The notes beneath the pieces were generated by a model. The model ran no database searches and had not been told where the DNA came from. It saw only the letters and a program-made list of their open reading frames with translations. The position numbers and the translations under genes were made by a program. DNA of 64,000 nt from Taklimakanibacter deserti (GTDB taxonomy: Bacteria > Pseudomonadota > Alphaproteobacteria > Rhizobiales > Aestuariivirgaceae), in NCBI GenBank assembly GCA_003574785.1, contig QORU01000009.1, forward strand, positions 248,001 to 312,000. Direction: 5' to 3'. Below, piece by piece: positions 37,365-45,203 of the stretch; positions within the stretch are counted from its first letter, which is position 1; the number at the start of each line of letters is the position of its first letter.

Positions 37365-37853
37365 TTAACCCAGGACCCTTGCCGTCGTCCGGCGGAGCCG
37401 GAAGGCAAGAACCCGGGCAAGAGCGAAAATCAACTCATGGGCGCGGGCAGGGTTCGCCGCCTCGAAGGCCGCATACTGCTCGGGGCTCATCGCCGCGACT
37501 TCGCTCTGGTCCGTTGCCCAGACACTGGCTGACCGGGGGTGGCCGTCAAAAAAGGACTGCTCTCCGAGCACCGATCCAGCACCGATCCGGGTGAGCGGCC
37601 CCATGCTCATGCCGTCGCCGGACCGGACCACGACCTCGAGCTTGCCAGCGAGGACGAAATAGAGCGTCCGGTCAGGATCGCCCCGCTGGATCAGCAGTTC
37701 CCCGGCCTTTATGCGACGGACACTGGTGAAGCGAAACAGCTCCCGCCAGTCCTCTTCGTTCCAGTTGCGCGGCGACAGCTGGTCGCCCGATGCCGAGGAG
37801 TCAGCACGAAAGCCGGCGATTGCCGTGTCGAGGTCGGTCATGCTCATGGACAT
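37365..37853 (-). CDS. Cyclic-nucleotide-binding domain protein without DNA-binding domain
   Basis: This 162-residue protein is one CNB domain: RRIKAGELLIQRGDPDRTLYFVLAGKLEVVV (near 45–75) and the phosphate-binding-cassette region GEQSFFDGHPRSASVWA (near 96–112). The Crp-type helix-turn-helix that usually follows is absent; the protein ends about 45 residues later. It may be a partner or regulatory subunit rather than a transcription factor. It is divergent from, and close to, the AEC permease gene. Confidence 0.85.
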   Translation of the reverse strand: MSMSMTDLDTAIAGFRADSSASGDQLSPRNWNEEDWRELFRFTSVRRIKAGELLIQRGDPDRTLYFVLAGKLEVVVRSGDGMSMGPLTRIGAGSVLGEQSFFDGHPRSASVWATDQSEVAAMSPEQYAAFEAANPARAHELIFALARVLAFRLRRTTARVLG

Positions 37854-37950
37854 GAGACTACCGCCAGGACCGCCGTCGTATCAATTCGCTTTTCGCACCT
37901 TCCTGTGGTCATATATTCTCTTACTTTCACGCGGCGGGGGCAGCAGACGG

Positions 37951-38859
37951 ATGGACAACTACCTTCTCTTGGCGGTTTGCTTCCTTCTTGGAATGGCGCT
38001 CCGCCGCTCCGGACGTTTGCCCGACAATGCCGCTGCCGCGCTGAACGGCTTCATCCTCAATATCTCGCTGCCGGCGCTGACACTCAGCTACGTGCACGCC
38101 CTCGATCTCGACACCGGCCTGATCCTTCCGGCGCTGATGGCCTGGATCCTGTTCGGCATCGGCTGCGCCTTCTTCTGGGCGGCGGGGCGGGTCCTCGGCC
38201 TCTCGCGGGCCACCACCGGCGGGCTCATGCTGACGGGCGGGCTCGCCAACACCGCCTTCATCGGCTTGCCGATGATCGAGACCTTCTACGGCGCTGAGTT
38301 TCTCGGCTTCGGCATCCTGATCGATCAGGTCGGGTCCTATTTCGTGCTCTCGACGCTCGGCATCCTCGTCGCCTCGATCTACTCGTCCGGCCAGGCCATC
38401 GATGCGAAGGCGGTGGCCCGCAAGATCGCTCTCTTCGCGCCGTTCCAGGCCTTCTTGCTGGCGCTCATCCTGATGCCGGTCGAGTATCCGACCTGGCTCG
38501 GCGATCTTTTGAGGCGCCTCGGCACGACGACGGTCCCGCTCGCCCTCGTTTCGGTCGGCTACCAGATCCGGCTCAGCCAGGTGCGGGGCAAGGCGGTGCC
38601 GCTCAGCCTCGGCCTCGCCTTCAAGCTCGTGCTCGGCCCGGCGCTGATTCTTCTCCTCTTCGCAGGCCTTTTCGGCGCCGAGGGACAGGTCATGCGGGTG
38701 ACCGTGTTCGAATCCGCGATGGCACCGATGATCGGGGCAAGTATCGTGGCCATGGATCATGAGCTCGACCCGCCGCTGCTCACGCTGATGGTCGGCGTCG
38801 GAATCCCGCTCTCATTCCTGACGCTCCCGGCCTGGTGGTGGCTGCTGGGTTTCGTCTGA
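37951..38859 (+). CDS. AEC-family (auxin-efflux-carrier-like) permease
   Basis: This 302-residue membrane protein has about ten hydrophobic segments, the N-terminal LLGMALRRSGRLPDNAAAALNGFI and the mid-protein TGGLANTAFIGLPMIETFYG that mark AEC carriers (malonate/malate or drug-type). The frame is open upstream to 37711 but that part is antisense to the CNB gene; the ATG at 37951 gives the standard length. The substrate is unknown. Confidence 0.88.
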   Translation: MDNYLLLAVCFLLGMALRRSGRLPDNAAAALNGFILNISLPALTLSYVHALDLDTGLILPALMAWILFGIGCAFFWAAGRVLGLSRATTGGLMLTGGLANTAFIGLPMIETFYGAEFLGFGILIDQVGSYFVLSTLGILVASIYSSGQAIDAKAVARKIALFAPFQAFLLALILMPVEYPTWLGDLLRRLGTTTVPLALVSVGYQIRLSQVRGKAVPLSLGLAFKLVLGPALILLLFAGLFGAEGQVMRVTVFESAMAPMIGASIVAMDHELDPPLLTLMVGVGIPLSFLTLPAWWWLLGFV

Positions 38860-38900
38860 AGCGCGATGGCTTTGAGCCGCCATCGCGCATCGCAAGAGCT

Positions 38901-39254
38901 CTATTCGTCGAGAACTGGCGCGAAACCGCCGAAGATCATGCGCTTGCCGTCGAAAGGCATATGCTCTCCCATCGCCTTCATGCGTGGATCTTCCATCATC
39001 CGCTTGTTGGCAGCGTCGCGAATTTCTTTGGAAGGATATTCGATCCAACTGAACACGACGGTCTCGTCGTCGTTGGCCTTGACCGCGCCCTTGAAGTCGG
39101 TGACCTTGCCGTCAGGCACGTCATCGCCCCAACACTCGACCACCCGCTTTGCGCCGAACTCCTTGAAAATCGGGGCCATCCTTGCGGCCTGGGCGATGAA
39201 TTCCTTCTTCTTGCTTGCGGGTACGGGGATCAGAAAACCATCGACGTAATTCAT
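38901..39254 (-). CDS. DUF1428 family protein (YbaA-like)
   Basis: This 117-residue protein has [12 protein letters not shown] at the start, [15 protein letters not shown] in the middle and [13 protein letters not shown] at the end, the full DUF1428 pattern (dimeric α+β-barrel, ferredoxin-like). Its function is unknown in all organisms I know. AGGAG is eight bases upstream of the ATG. Confidence 0.92.
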   Translation of the reverse strand: MNYVDGFLIPVPASKKKEFIAQAARMAPIFKEFGAKRVVECWGDDVPDGKVTDFKGAVKANDDETVVFSWIEYPSKEIRDAANKRMMEDPRMKAMGEHMPFDGKRMIFGGFAPVLDE

Positions 39255-39346
39255 GGCTTATTCTCCTGAGCTGAGAGGGGCTGGTGGACGATATCGATGA
39301 TAACGCCAGCGTCAGGGGCCGGGTTCCGAACAGCTCTGTAAAACTC

Positions 39347-39790
39347 TCACTGAAGCAAATGCTTCAGGAGCCCAGCAGGGAACAACTCGGCCTCGCCACG
39401 TTCAAAATTCGCGAGTGCAACCCACCGCACCTCGTTGCGAACGCCGCCATCGTCGAAGGAAAACTCCTCGCGGCCGCCATGGGTATCGTCAGCCAATTTC
39501 GCTTCAAATACAAAAACGATTTCATGCCCGGGCGCACCGTTATGCGAATAGAGATTTTCCATGACCGTCAGCAATGTCGGTTCGGCAATGGACAAGCCAA
39601 CCTCCTCGGCGAGTTCACGCCTGAGCGCATCTGAGGCGCGTTCACCGAATTCGATCGAGCCACCGAGCGGCCGCCATCCCTTGATGGCGCCGTCGTCATC
39701 GCGCACGGCCATCAGAAGCAGTTCCTCGTGCCGGCGGATGAGACCGACGGCAATGGGTCGAACGAAGGAGGGTGGGCGCCAAACAGACAT
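39347..39790 (-). CDS. Nudix hydrolase
   Basis: This 147-residue protein has a complete Nudix box, GX5EX7REUXEEXGU (GGSIEFGERASDALRRELAEEVGL without deviation, residues ~42–65). It should hydrolyse a nucleoside diphosphate linked to another moiety; the C-terminal WVALANFERGEAELFP resembles MutT/ADP-ribose-type relatives. It stands alone 92 bases upstream of the DUF1428 gene on the same strand. Confidence 0.92.
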   Translation of the reverse strand: MSVWRPPSFVRPIAVGLIRRHEELLLMAVRDDDGAIKGWRPLGGSIEFGERASDALRRELAEEVGLSIAEPTLLTVMENLYSHNGAPGHEIVFVFEAKLADDTHGGREEFSFDDGGVRNEVRWVALANFERGEAELFPAGLLKHLLQ

Positions 39791-39939
39791 GGGCGGGAAC
39801 CTGGTTTAATTCATCAGCAAGATACGACTTTACAATTCCCAACCAATGCAGGCGAGCTTCGCAATGTCCGAGTCGGATCATTCGCATCCGTCGTGCGACA
39901 TCCACATGGAGTGAACTTCCCGCCAAGAGCATTTTGTGA

Positions 39940-39945
39940 TATAAT
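39940..39945 (+). promoter_or_regulatory. Possible -10 box upstream of the haloperoxidase-like gene
   Basis: A consensus TATAAT lies in an AT-rich patch about 80 bases before the ATG at 40028, in otherwise GC-rich DNA. No good -35 is visible 17 bases further upstream. The rest of the 237-base gap shows nothing I recognise. Confidence 0.35.
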
Positions 39946-40027
39946 CTGATGATATACGCGCATTGCGGGACAGCCAGCATACGGCTGGTGCATCCCGCCA
40001 CGGGGGCACCAACCAGGGGAGGCCCAG

Positions 40028-41395
40028 ATGCTGCGTCTGCTCATAAGCAAAATGCTTCTGCTTGTGGTTTTCTCCGCAAGCTACGCCTTTGCCCAATCCG
40101 AACAGATAGAACCGAATGCCGGATCATGGCGGACATGGATCATCTCTTCGGCCAAGGACCTTCGCGTGCCGCCACCGCCGGATGCTTCGGCGACAGCCAA
40201 GGAGATCACGGAACTCCAGAAAATGATGGCCGGGAAGGACCCCAAGGCACTGGAGAAGATCAGATATTGGGACGCGGGTTCCCCTGCCTATCGCTGGATG
40301 GGCATCGTCAACGGCCGCTTCAACGCCGGTGACAAGGAAACGCCATTTCCCAATCGCATCAATGCCTACCTGGCCATCGCCATCTACGATGCGACCATCG
40401 CCGCGTGGGAATCCAAGTACTTCTACAATCGGCCGCGCCCCATCGCGGTGGATCCGGCGCTGCGCCCGGCGCTGCCCACGCCCATGAGCCCTTCCTATCC
40501 TTCCGAATATGCCGCGACAGCCGAAGCCGCGGCACTGGTGCTAACCTATTTCTTTCCCAAGGAGGCTGCCCAGTTCGAAAAGATGGCGGCCGAAGCGGCG
40601 CAGTCGCGCCTGGAGGCAGGTGTCGAGTTTCCGAGCGACTCTATCGCCGGCCGCGACCTCGGCCGGCGCGTGGCGGAGCGGGTGATCGCGCGCGCCAAGG
40701 CAGATGGATCCGATGCCATGTGGAGCGGCACCGTCCCGACCGGGCCATGCAAATGGACGGGAACCAAGCCGGGCAATGTGACCATGCCAAACTACAAACC
40801 GATCCTGCTCAAGGCAGCGAATGAATTCAGGCCCCCGGCTCCTCCCGATTGCAAGTCGGAAGCGGTCAAGGCCGAAGTGAGCGCGGTTCTCAAGCATGAG
40901 CGGACATTCGTGACCGATTGGAAGGCCTTCTACTGGCAGAGCCCGTCGGGGCTGATAACGGGCTTTTATGACTATGCCAACACATGGATGTTCGAAGACA
41001 AGACCGACCAGAACCCGCCCCGCGCGGCGCGCGTCTATGCCCTTCTTGGCGCGGCTTTTTACGACGCCTTTATCGCGAGCAATGATGGCAAATACGCCTA
41101 CTGGTACTTGCGGCCGCATCAGCTCGATCCTGAAATAAAGCCCCTGTTCACGGTGCCCAATCATCCAAGCTATCCATCGAACCATTCCACCCTCTCGACG
41201 GCGAGATGCGAAGTCCTGGCCTATCTGTTTCCCGCTCGTGCCGAGTTCATCCGCAAGCTCGGCAAAGAAGCGGGTGACTCCCGGATCTGGGCCGGCATCC
41301 ACTACCAGATGGACAACCAGGCCGGCGTCGAGCTGGGAAAGAAGGTTGCCGGCAAGTATGTGGAATGGGCCAAGAGCGACGGCAGTCGAGAGTAA
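40028..41395 (+). CDS. Secreted vanadium-haloperoxidase/PAP2 protein with degenerate N-terminal repeat
   Basis: The 455-residue protein has a signal peptide (cleavage near AFA-QSE, residue 22). The C-terminal half has the three PAP2 motifs: K355-x6-R362P, PSNH (383–386) and S418R419-x5-H425, so it can bind vanadate or phosphate. The N-terminal half repeats the pattern, K130-x6-R137P, PSYPSE (155–160) and S193R194-x5, but the catalytic histidines are replaced by Glu160 and Glu200. It is therefore an internal duplication with one inactive half. GGGGAGG lies five bases before the start. It may be a haloperoxidase or an acid phosphatase. Confidence 0.85.
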   Translation: MLRLLISKMLLLVVFSASYAFAQSEQIEPNAGSWRTWIISSAKDLRVPPPPDASATAKEITELQKMMAGKDPKALEKIRYWDAGSPAYRWMGIVNGRFNAGDKETPFPNRINAYLAIAIYDATIAAWESKYFYNRPRPIAVDPALRPALPTPMSPSYPSEYAATAEAAALVLTYFFPKEAAQFEKMAAEAAQSRLEAGVEFPSDSIAGRDLGRRVAERVIARAKADGSDAMWSGTVPTGPCKWTGTKPGNVTMPNYKPILLKAANEFRPPAPPDCKSEAVKAEVSAVLKHERTFVTDWKAFYWQSPSGLITGFYDYANTWMFEDKTDQNPPRAARVYALLGAAFYDAFIASNDGKYAYWYLRPHQLDPEIKPLFTVPNHPSYPSNHSTLSTARCEVLAYLFPARAEFIRKLGKEAGDSRIWAGIHYQMDNQAGVELGKKVAGKYVEWAKSDGSRE

Positions 41396-41443
41396 ATCGC
41401 ATCGCCTAATCTGTTGGCCTGGGCAAGGCGCGACGGGCGCTGA

Positions 41444-41608
41444 TTACTGCTTCTTCAAAGTGTAGCAGGCGACGACCTTGCTCTTGCGAACGAGGTGGTA
41501 ATAGCAAAGGTCGATGGTGCTCGCGTCGCGGACCGTGAAGGCGTAGTGGCCATCATCGTCGATGAAGATGCCTTCCGTGAAATTCGGGGGCCTTAAAGCG
41601 CCGATCAA
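41444..41608 (-). CDS. Possible small hypothetical protein (54 residues, TTG start)
   Basis: A frame from TTG 41608 to TAA 41444 has GGAG five bases upstream. It reads FTEGIFIDDDGHYAFTVRD and then YYHLVRKSKVVACYTLKK, a plausible amphipathic β-rich sequence rather than a GC-bias shadow. No ATG or GTG is available before the upstream in-frame stop. It is not recognised, and could also be the tail of a decayed gene. Confidence 0.35.
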   Translation of the reverse strand: MIGALRPPNFTEGIFIDDDGHYAFTVRDASTIDLCYYHLVRKSKVVACYTLKKQ

Positions 41609-41705
41609 TGTCTCCGTTCTTTTTCCGGCGCGTTTCCCCCAATTTGCTGCGGGCGAAGCTTAGGGCAAATCCCGCCAAGGTTGAAGGCTTGACGGTAAGG
41701 ATTTG

Positions 41706-42428
41706 TCAGACCTGCTGCATGCCACCATCGACATAGAGCTCGGCGCCCGCGATAAAACTCGCCTCGTCGCTGAGCAGAAACAGCACCGCGGCCGCGATTT
41801 CCTCCGGACGCCCCATCCGGGATGCGCCCGACGAGCGCCGCGCGCACCTCATCGGACGTTGCGGCGAGATCGCCGTGTCGGTGGGCCCCGGGCTCACGAC
41901 GTTGACGCGAATGCCGCGGGGTCCGAGTTCCGCAGCCCAGGTGTGCGCATAGGAACGCAAAGCCGCCTTGCTTGCGGAATAGGTGCCGTAGGACGGCACG
42001 CCCGCCGTATCCGCGGCCGAGCCGACGAGCACGACGGCGCTGCCGCTCCCCATGATGCCGATTGCCGCCTGGAGGGTGAGGACGGAACTGCGGACATTGA
42101 CCAGGAAATGGCTTTCGAAATGTTCGGGCGTCTCCTCGGCGAGGAGCGCCGGTTCCGAAATCCCGGCGTTCAGGACCAGCCCATCGATGCGCCCATGCTC
42201 GTCCCGGACCGCAGCGATAGCCTTCGCCATGTCGTGCGGCACTGAGGCATCCGCGACAACGCTACGCGCCCCTTGGCCGATCTTCTCCGCGGCGCTCTCG
42301 ACCTCTTGCGAGCCGCGCCCGGTGAGAAACACCGCCGCACCCTCGACCGCCAGGCGCTGCGCAATGGCATAGCCGATGCCCCTGGCACCACCCGCCACCA
42401 ACGCGACCTTCTTCGTCATTCTGGCCAT
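41706..42428 (-). CDS. SDR-family oxidoreductase with apparent compensated frameshift
   Basis: This 240-residue short-chain dehydrogenase has AGGARGIG (cofactor loop, ~12–19), LNAGIS near 86, the catalytic Ser in VLVGSAADT near 136 and Y-S-A-S-K (Y149/K153 region), plus C-terminal GAELYVDGG. Between PGPTDTAIS and RMGRPEE the frame reads an Arg-rich nonsense-like stretch, while the shifted frame reads TSDEVRAALVGRIP, the normal SDR sequence. Two nearby indels therefore appear to cancel. AAGGA favours the ATG at 42428 over one at 42419 that overlaps the upstream stop. It is the last gene of the TRAP operon. Confidence 0.82.
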   Translation of the reverse strand: MARMTKKVALVAGGARGIGYAIAQRLAVEGAAVFLTGRGSQEVESAAEKIGQGARSVVADASVPHDMAKAIAAVRDEHGRIDGLVLNAGISEPALLAEETPEHFESHFLVNVRSSVLTLQAAIGIMGSGSAVVLVGSAADTAGVPSYGTYSASKAALRSYAHTWAAELGPRGIRVNVVSPGPTDTAISPQRPMRCARRSSGASRMGRPEEIAAAVLFLLSDEASFIAGAELYVDGGMQQV

Positions 42429-43441
42429 CGCGCTGTCCTTTCCGCCGATGATACGGTGCTTCCTTGCGGGATTCGGAACCAGGCCGCAGCCGTGCCGCGG
42501 AACATCATGTCTTTCTCGTTGTCGAAAAAGCCCGAGACGATACGCTCATAGATGTCGTAGAGGCGGTCGAATCCATGGGACAGACCGGTGATGGGGAGAT
42601 GGCTGCCGAACATCGAGCGCGCCGGGCCGAAGGCTTCGATCACGGCCAGGATCCAGGGCCCGACATCGGCCGCGCGCCAGTCGAGACCGAAAATACACTC
42701 GATAGCGGAGACGCTGGCACAGGTGTTGTCACAGCGGCCGAGCGCCAGCATGTCCGAGCGCCAGCGCGAGAAGCCATCGGCGCTGCGATCGGTCGGCCAG
42801 CCCATCACGGCTATGGTAAAGCCGATCTCAGGGTTGGCGCGGACCACGGCAAGCACGTCCGCTAATTGCGGCGCGAACACCTCGAGCCCGCAGCGCAGAT
42901 CGAACCCCTTGAGTGTGCCAAGCCCTTTGAGCCAGTTGGGGTCGCTCATGAAGTCCGGGCGCTGCGCCATCCGGCGCAGCGGATCCTCATTGTCCCAGCC
43001 CAGATGCTGGCGCACCGCGGAGAGGCCGGGTACATCGCGATAGGCTTCGAGCCGCCGCCCTAAGCCCGGATCTGCAAAGTCCACCAGCCCGACGAGCGCC
43101 ATGGGCAAGGCGGCGGAAGCGACCAGCCGCTGCGCCCATGCGATCTCGGCGAGCGTGTCGTCGGCGATGAATTCGTGCCAGACGAGACCTTTGACGGCGC
43201 GCGACTGCGTGGCCCGCAGATAGTCGTCGAGGCCATGGCTGCGGGGCAGGGCGCTATAGTCCCCGATGAGCGCTTCGAATGTCGGGTTCCGCTGCTCGAA
43301 GATGCCGTAGCGAACCGCGCGGCTGTCATAGAGATGCGCATGGGCATCGACGATCGCTCGCCGGGTCGACCGGATGCCTTGCGGCATGGGTGCCGCCTCG
43401 GGCTCGATCGGCCTTGTCGACTCGTGCTTGTTGTCCGTCAT
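42416..43441 (-). CDS. Amidohydrolase family 2 protein
   Basis: This 341-residue TIM-barrel protein has the N-terminal metal motif VDAHAHLYD (near 31), VRQHLGWDNED near 143, and the late FGSHLPI near 272, where most relatives have FGSDWP, so the usual catalytic Asp is His. The family hydrolyses lactones such as 2-pyrone-4,6-dicarboxylate or sugar lactones. It lies in the TRAP-transporter operon between the pseudogene and the SDR gene. The late-motif substitution weakens the prediction of standard lactonase activity. Confidence 0.85.
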   Translation of the reverse strand: MTDNKHESTRPIEPEAAPMPQGIRSTRRAIVDAHAHLYDSRAVRYGIFEQRNPTFEALIGDYSALPRSHGLDDYLRATQSRAVKGLVWHEFIADDTLAEIAWAQRLVASAALPMALVGLVDFADPGLGRRLEAYRDVPGLSAVRQHLGWDNEDPLRRMAQRPDFMSDPNWLKGLGTLKGFDLRCGLEVFAPQLADVLAVVRANPEIGFTIAVMGWPTDRSADGFSRWRSDMLALGRCDNTCASVSAIECIFGLDWRAADVGPWILAVIEAFGPARSMFGSHLPITGLSHGFDRLYDIYERIVSGFFDNEKDMMFRGTAAAWFRIPQGSTVSSAERTARWPE

Positions 43442-43547
43442 GCCAGGCGCCCGTCACGGCGCATGATCCAATCAGGCCGGATGGGAATTGTCCAGATATG
43501 GCCTGTGGCGCTTGGCCGTGTTGCGCTGTGTGATGCCAAGCCGCCGT

Positions 43548-43879
43548 CTTGACAAGTCGATGCAAGGAAGCGCGCTTCAGTGCAAGCTCTTCGGGAGCGC
43601 TTTCCTGAACCGTAATCCGCCTGCACCAGAGCGGGGGCGAGATCGGCCTCGCCCCCGCGTGCAGGCCAGCATCCGCTCGCGCGCCTCTGCGCTGAGGAAG
43701 CCGGCCGCGACATCGGCCGCGAGATCCTGTGCCAGCCATCCCAGCGTCTGGTCGATCTGCGCCCGCTTCGGATGATGGGCCGTGACGGGCACGCCGTGCC
43801 GAGCGAAGACGCGGATCCAGCCGCGACCGATGATACCGGCGCCGACCAGGGTGACGCGCGCATGCAGGCTTGTCGTCAT
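43548..43879 (-). pseudogene. Frameshifted, truncated 3-hydroxyacyl-CoA dehydrogenase-type gene
   Basis: Three consecutive frames together give one protein. First comes VTLVGAGIIGRGWIRVFARHG to RERMLA, then GEADLAPALVQADY, then VQESAPEELALKRASLHRL. This is the NAD-binding N-terminus of the 3-hydroxyacyl-CoA/L-gulonate/carnitine dehydrogenase family. Each switch is explained by one extra G (in the GGGGG run near 43635 and after the TAC near 43612). After about 115 residues homology stops and the C-terminal domain is missing. It was once the gene after the aminotransferase. Confidence 0.8.
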
Positions 43880-43892
43880 GGTGTCCTCTCCC

Positions 43893-45203
43893 TCATCGGA
43901 CCTTCACCCATTCCGCCAGTGCCGCCCGCATGGCGGCGATGGTCGTGTCGACGATCGCCTCGTCATGTTCTGTCGAGAGGAACCAGGCGCCGCGCTCCAA
44001 GGCCCGCACCCCGTGCTTCAGCAGCAGGGTCGTCAGGCGAACATAGCCGGGGCGATCGACCCGCAACATGTCGCGATAATTCACCGGCGCTTCGCTGAGA
44101 CCGAAGCAGACATGGAAGACCTGCGGGAAGCCGGTCACGGTGGCGGTGACGCCGGCATCCGCGAAGGCCTTGGCCAAACCCTGCATCAGACGACCGCCGC
44201 GCTCCTCCATCAGGTCATAGACCCCCGGCGTGATAAGCCGCTTCAGCGTCGCCACAGTCGCCGCCATGTTGACGGCCTGGGCATTGTAGGTGCCCCCGTG
44301 AATGATGTTCCCGCCGGCCAGCTGATCCATGATGTCGGCGCGGCCGGCCACGGCGGCGACCGCAAAGCCGTTGGCGATCGCCTTCGCGAAGACAGCAAGG
44401 TCGGGCGTCACACCGAGCCGCTTCTGAGCGCCGCCCGGACCGACACGAAAGCCGGTGATCACTTCGTCGAAGATCAGGATCGTGCCGTTCGTCGTGCAAG
44501 CCTCGCGCACCACTTCGAGATAGCCTGGCTGCGGCATGATGGCGCCGCTGTTGCACATGGCGGCTTCCATGATGACGGCGGCGACATCGCCGCGCGCCAG
44601 CCGGTCGATCACCTGCTGCGGGCGGTTCCAGGACAGAACCTCGATGTTGCGGCCCGCCCACGCGTCCTGGCCGGCGCTGCCGGCAACGGGCGTCGGTTCC
44701 GATTCCGGACCCATCGCATTGCCGGTGGGTGCGGCGCTCCACAGCACCGAGTCCATCCAGCCGTGATAGTGACCCTCGAACTTGACGATCACGTCGCGCC
44801 CCGTCACGGCCCGCGACAGGCGCAGAGCCAGCTGATCGGCCTCGGTTCCCGAGGCGCAGAACCGGACCCGCTCCGCGCAGGGTACCATCTCGCAGACCAG
44901 CTTGGCGGCAGCGAACTCGAGCTCACTCTGCCCGCCATACAAGACGCCGCGATCGAGCTGCGCCTTGGCGGCGGCGATGACATCGGCCGGCGTGTGGCCG
45001 AGGATCATCGGCCCCAAAGCGAGATAGTAGTCGATCAGGCGGTTACCATCGATATCGTGCAGATAGACGCCGTCGGCCCGTTCAAAGACCAGCGGCGTCG
45101 GCGATACGCCATAGCGGAAGTGGCTACTGACGCCGCCCGGCATATAGCGTTTCGCTGCAGCGACACGTTCCCGCGAACGATCAAACACGGCCGGCGACAT
45201 CAT
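43893..45203 (-). CDS. Class III aminotransferase (glutamate-1-semialdehyde aminomutase-like)
   Basis: This 436-residue fold-I PLP enzyme has PGGVSSHFRYG at the N-terminus, SGTEADQLALRLSRA (~117–131), KFEGHYHGWMD near 143, the PLP Asp in IFDEVITGFRVG near 246 and the PLP Lys in FAKAIANGFA near 273. It resembles GSA aminomutase in fold, but in a TRAP catabolic operon it more likely transaminates an amino or oxo acid. Its start ATGs overlap the dehydrogenase stop. Confidence 0.9.
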   Translation of the reverse strand: MMSPAVFDRSRERVAAAKRYMPGGVSSHFRYGVSPTPLVFERADGVYLHDIDGNRLIDYYLALGPMILGHTPADVIAAAKAQLDRGVLYGGQSELEFAAAKLVCEMVPCAERVRFCASGTEADQLALRLSRAVTGRDVIVKFEGHYHGWMDSVLWSAAPTGNAMGPESEPTPVAGSAGQDAWAGRNIEVLSWNRPQQVIDRLARGDVAAVIMEAAMCNSGAIMPQPGYLEVVREACTTNGTILIFDEVITGFRVGPGGAQKRLGVTPDLAVFAKAIANGFAVAAVAGRADIMDQLAGGNIIHGGTYNAQAVNMAATVATLKRLITPGVYDLMEERGGRLMQGLAKAFADAGVTATVTGFPQVFHVCFGLSEAPVNYRDMLRVDRPGYVRLTTLLLKHGVRALERGAWFLSTEHDEAIVDTTIAAMRAALAEWVKVR

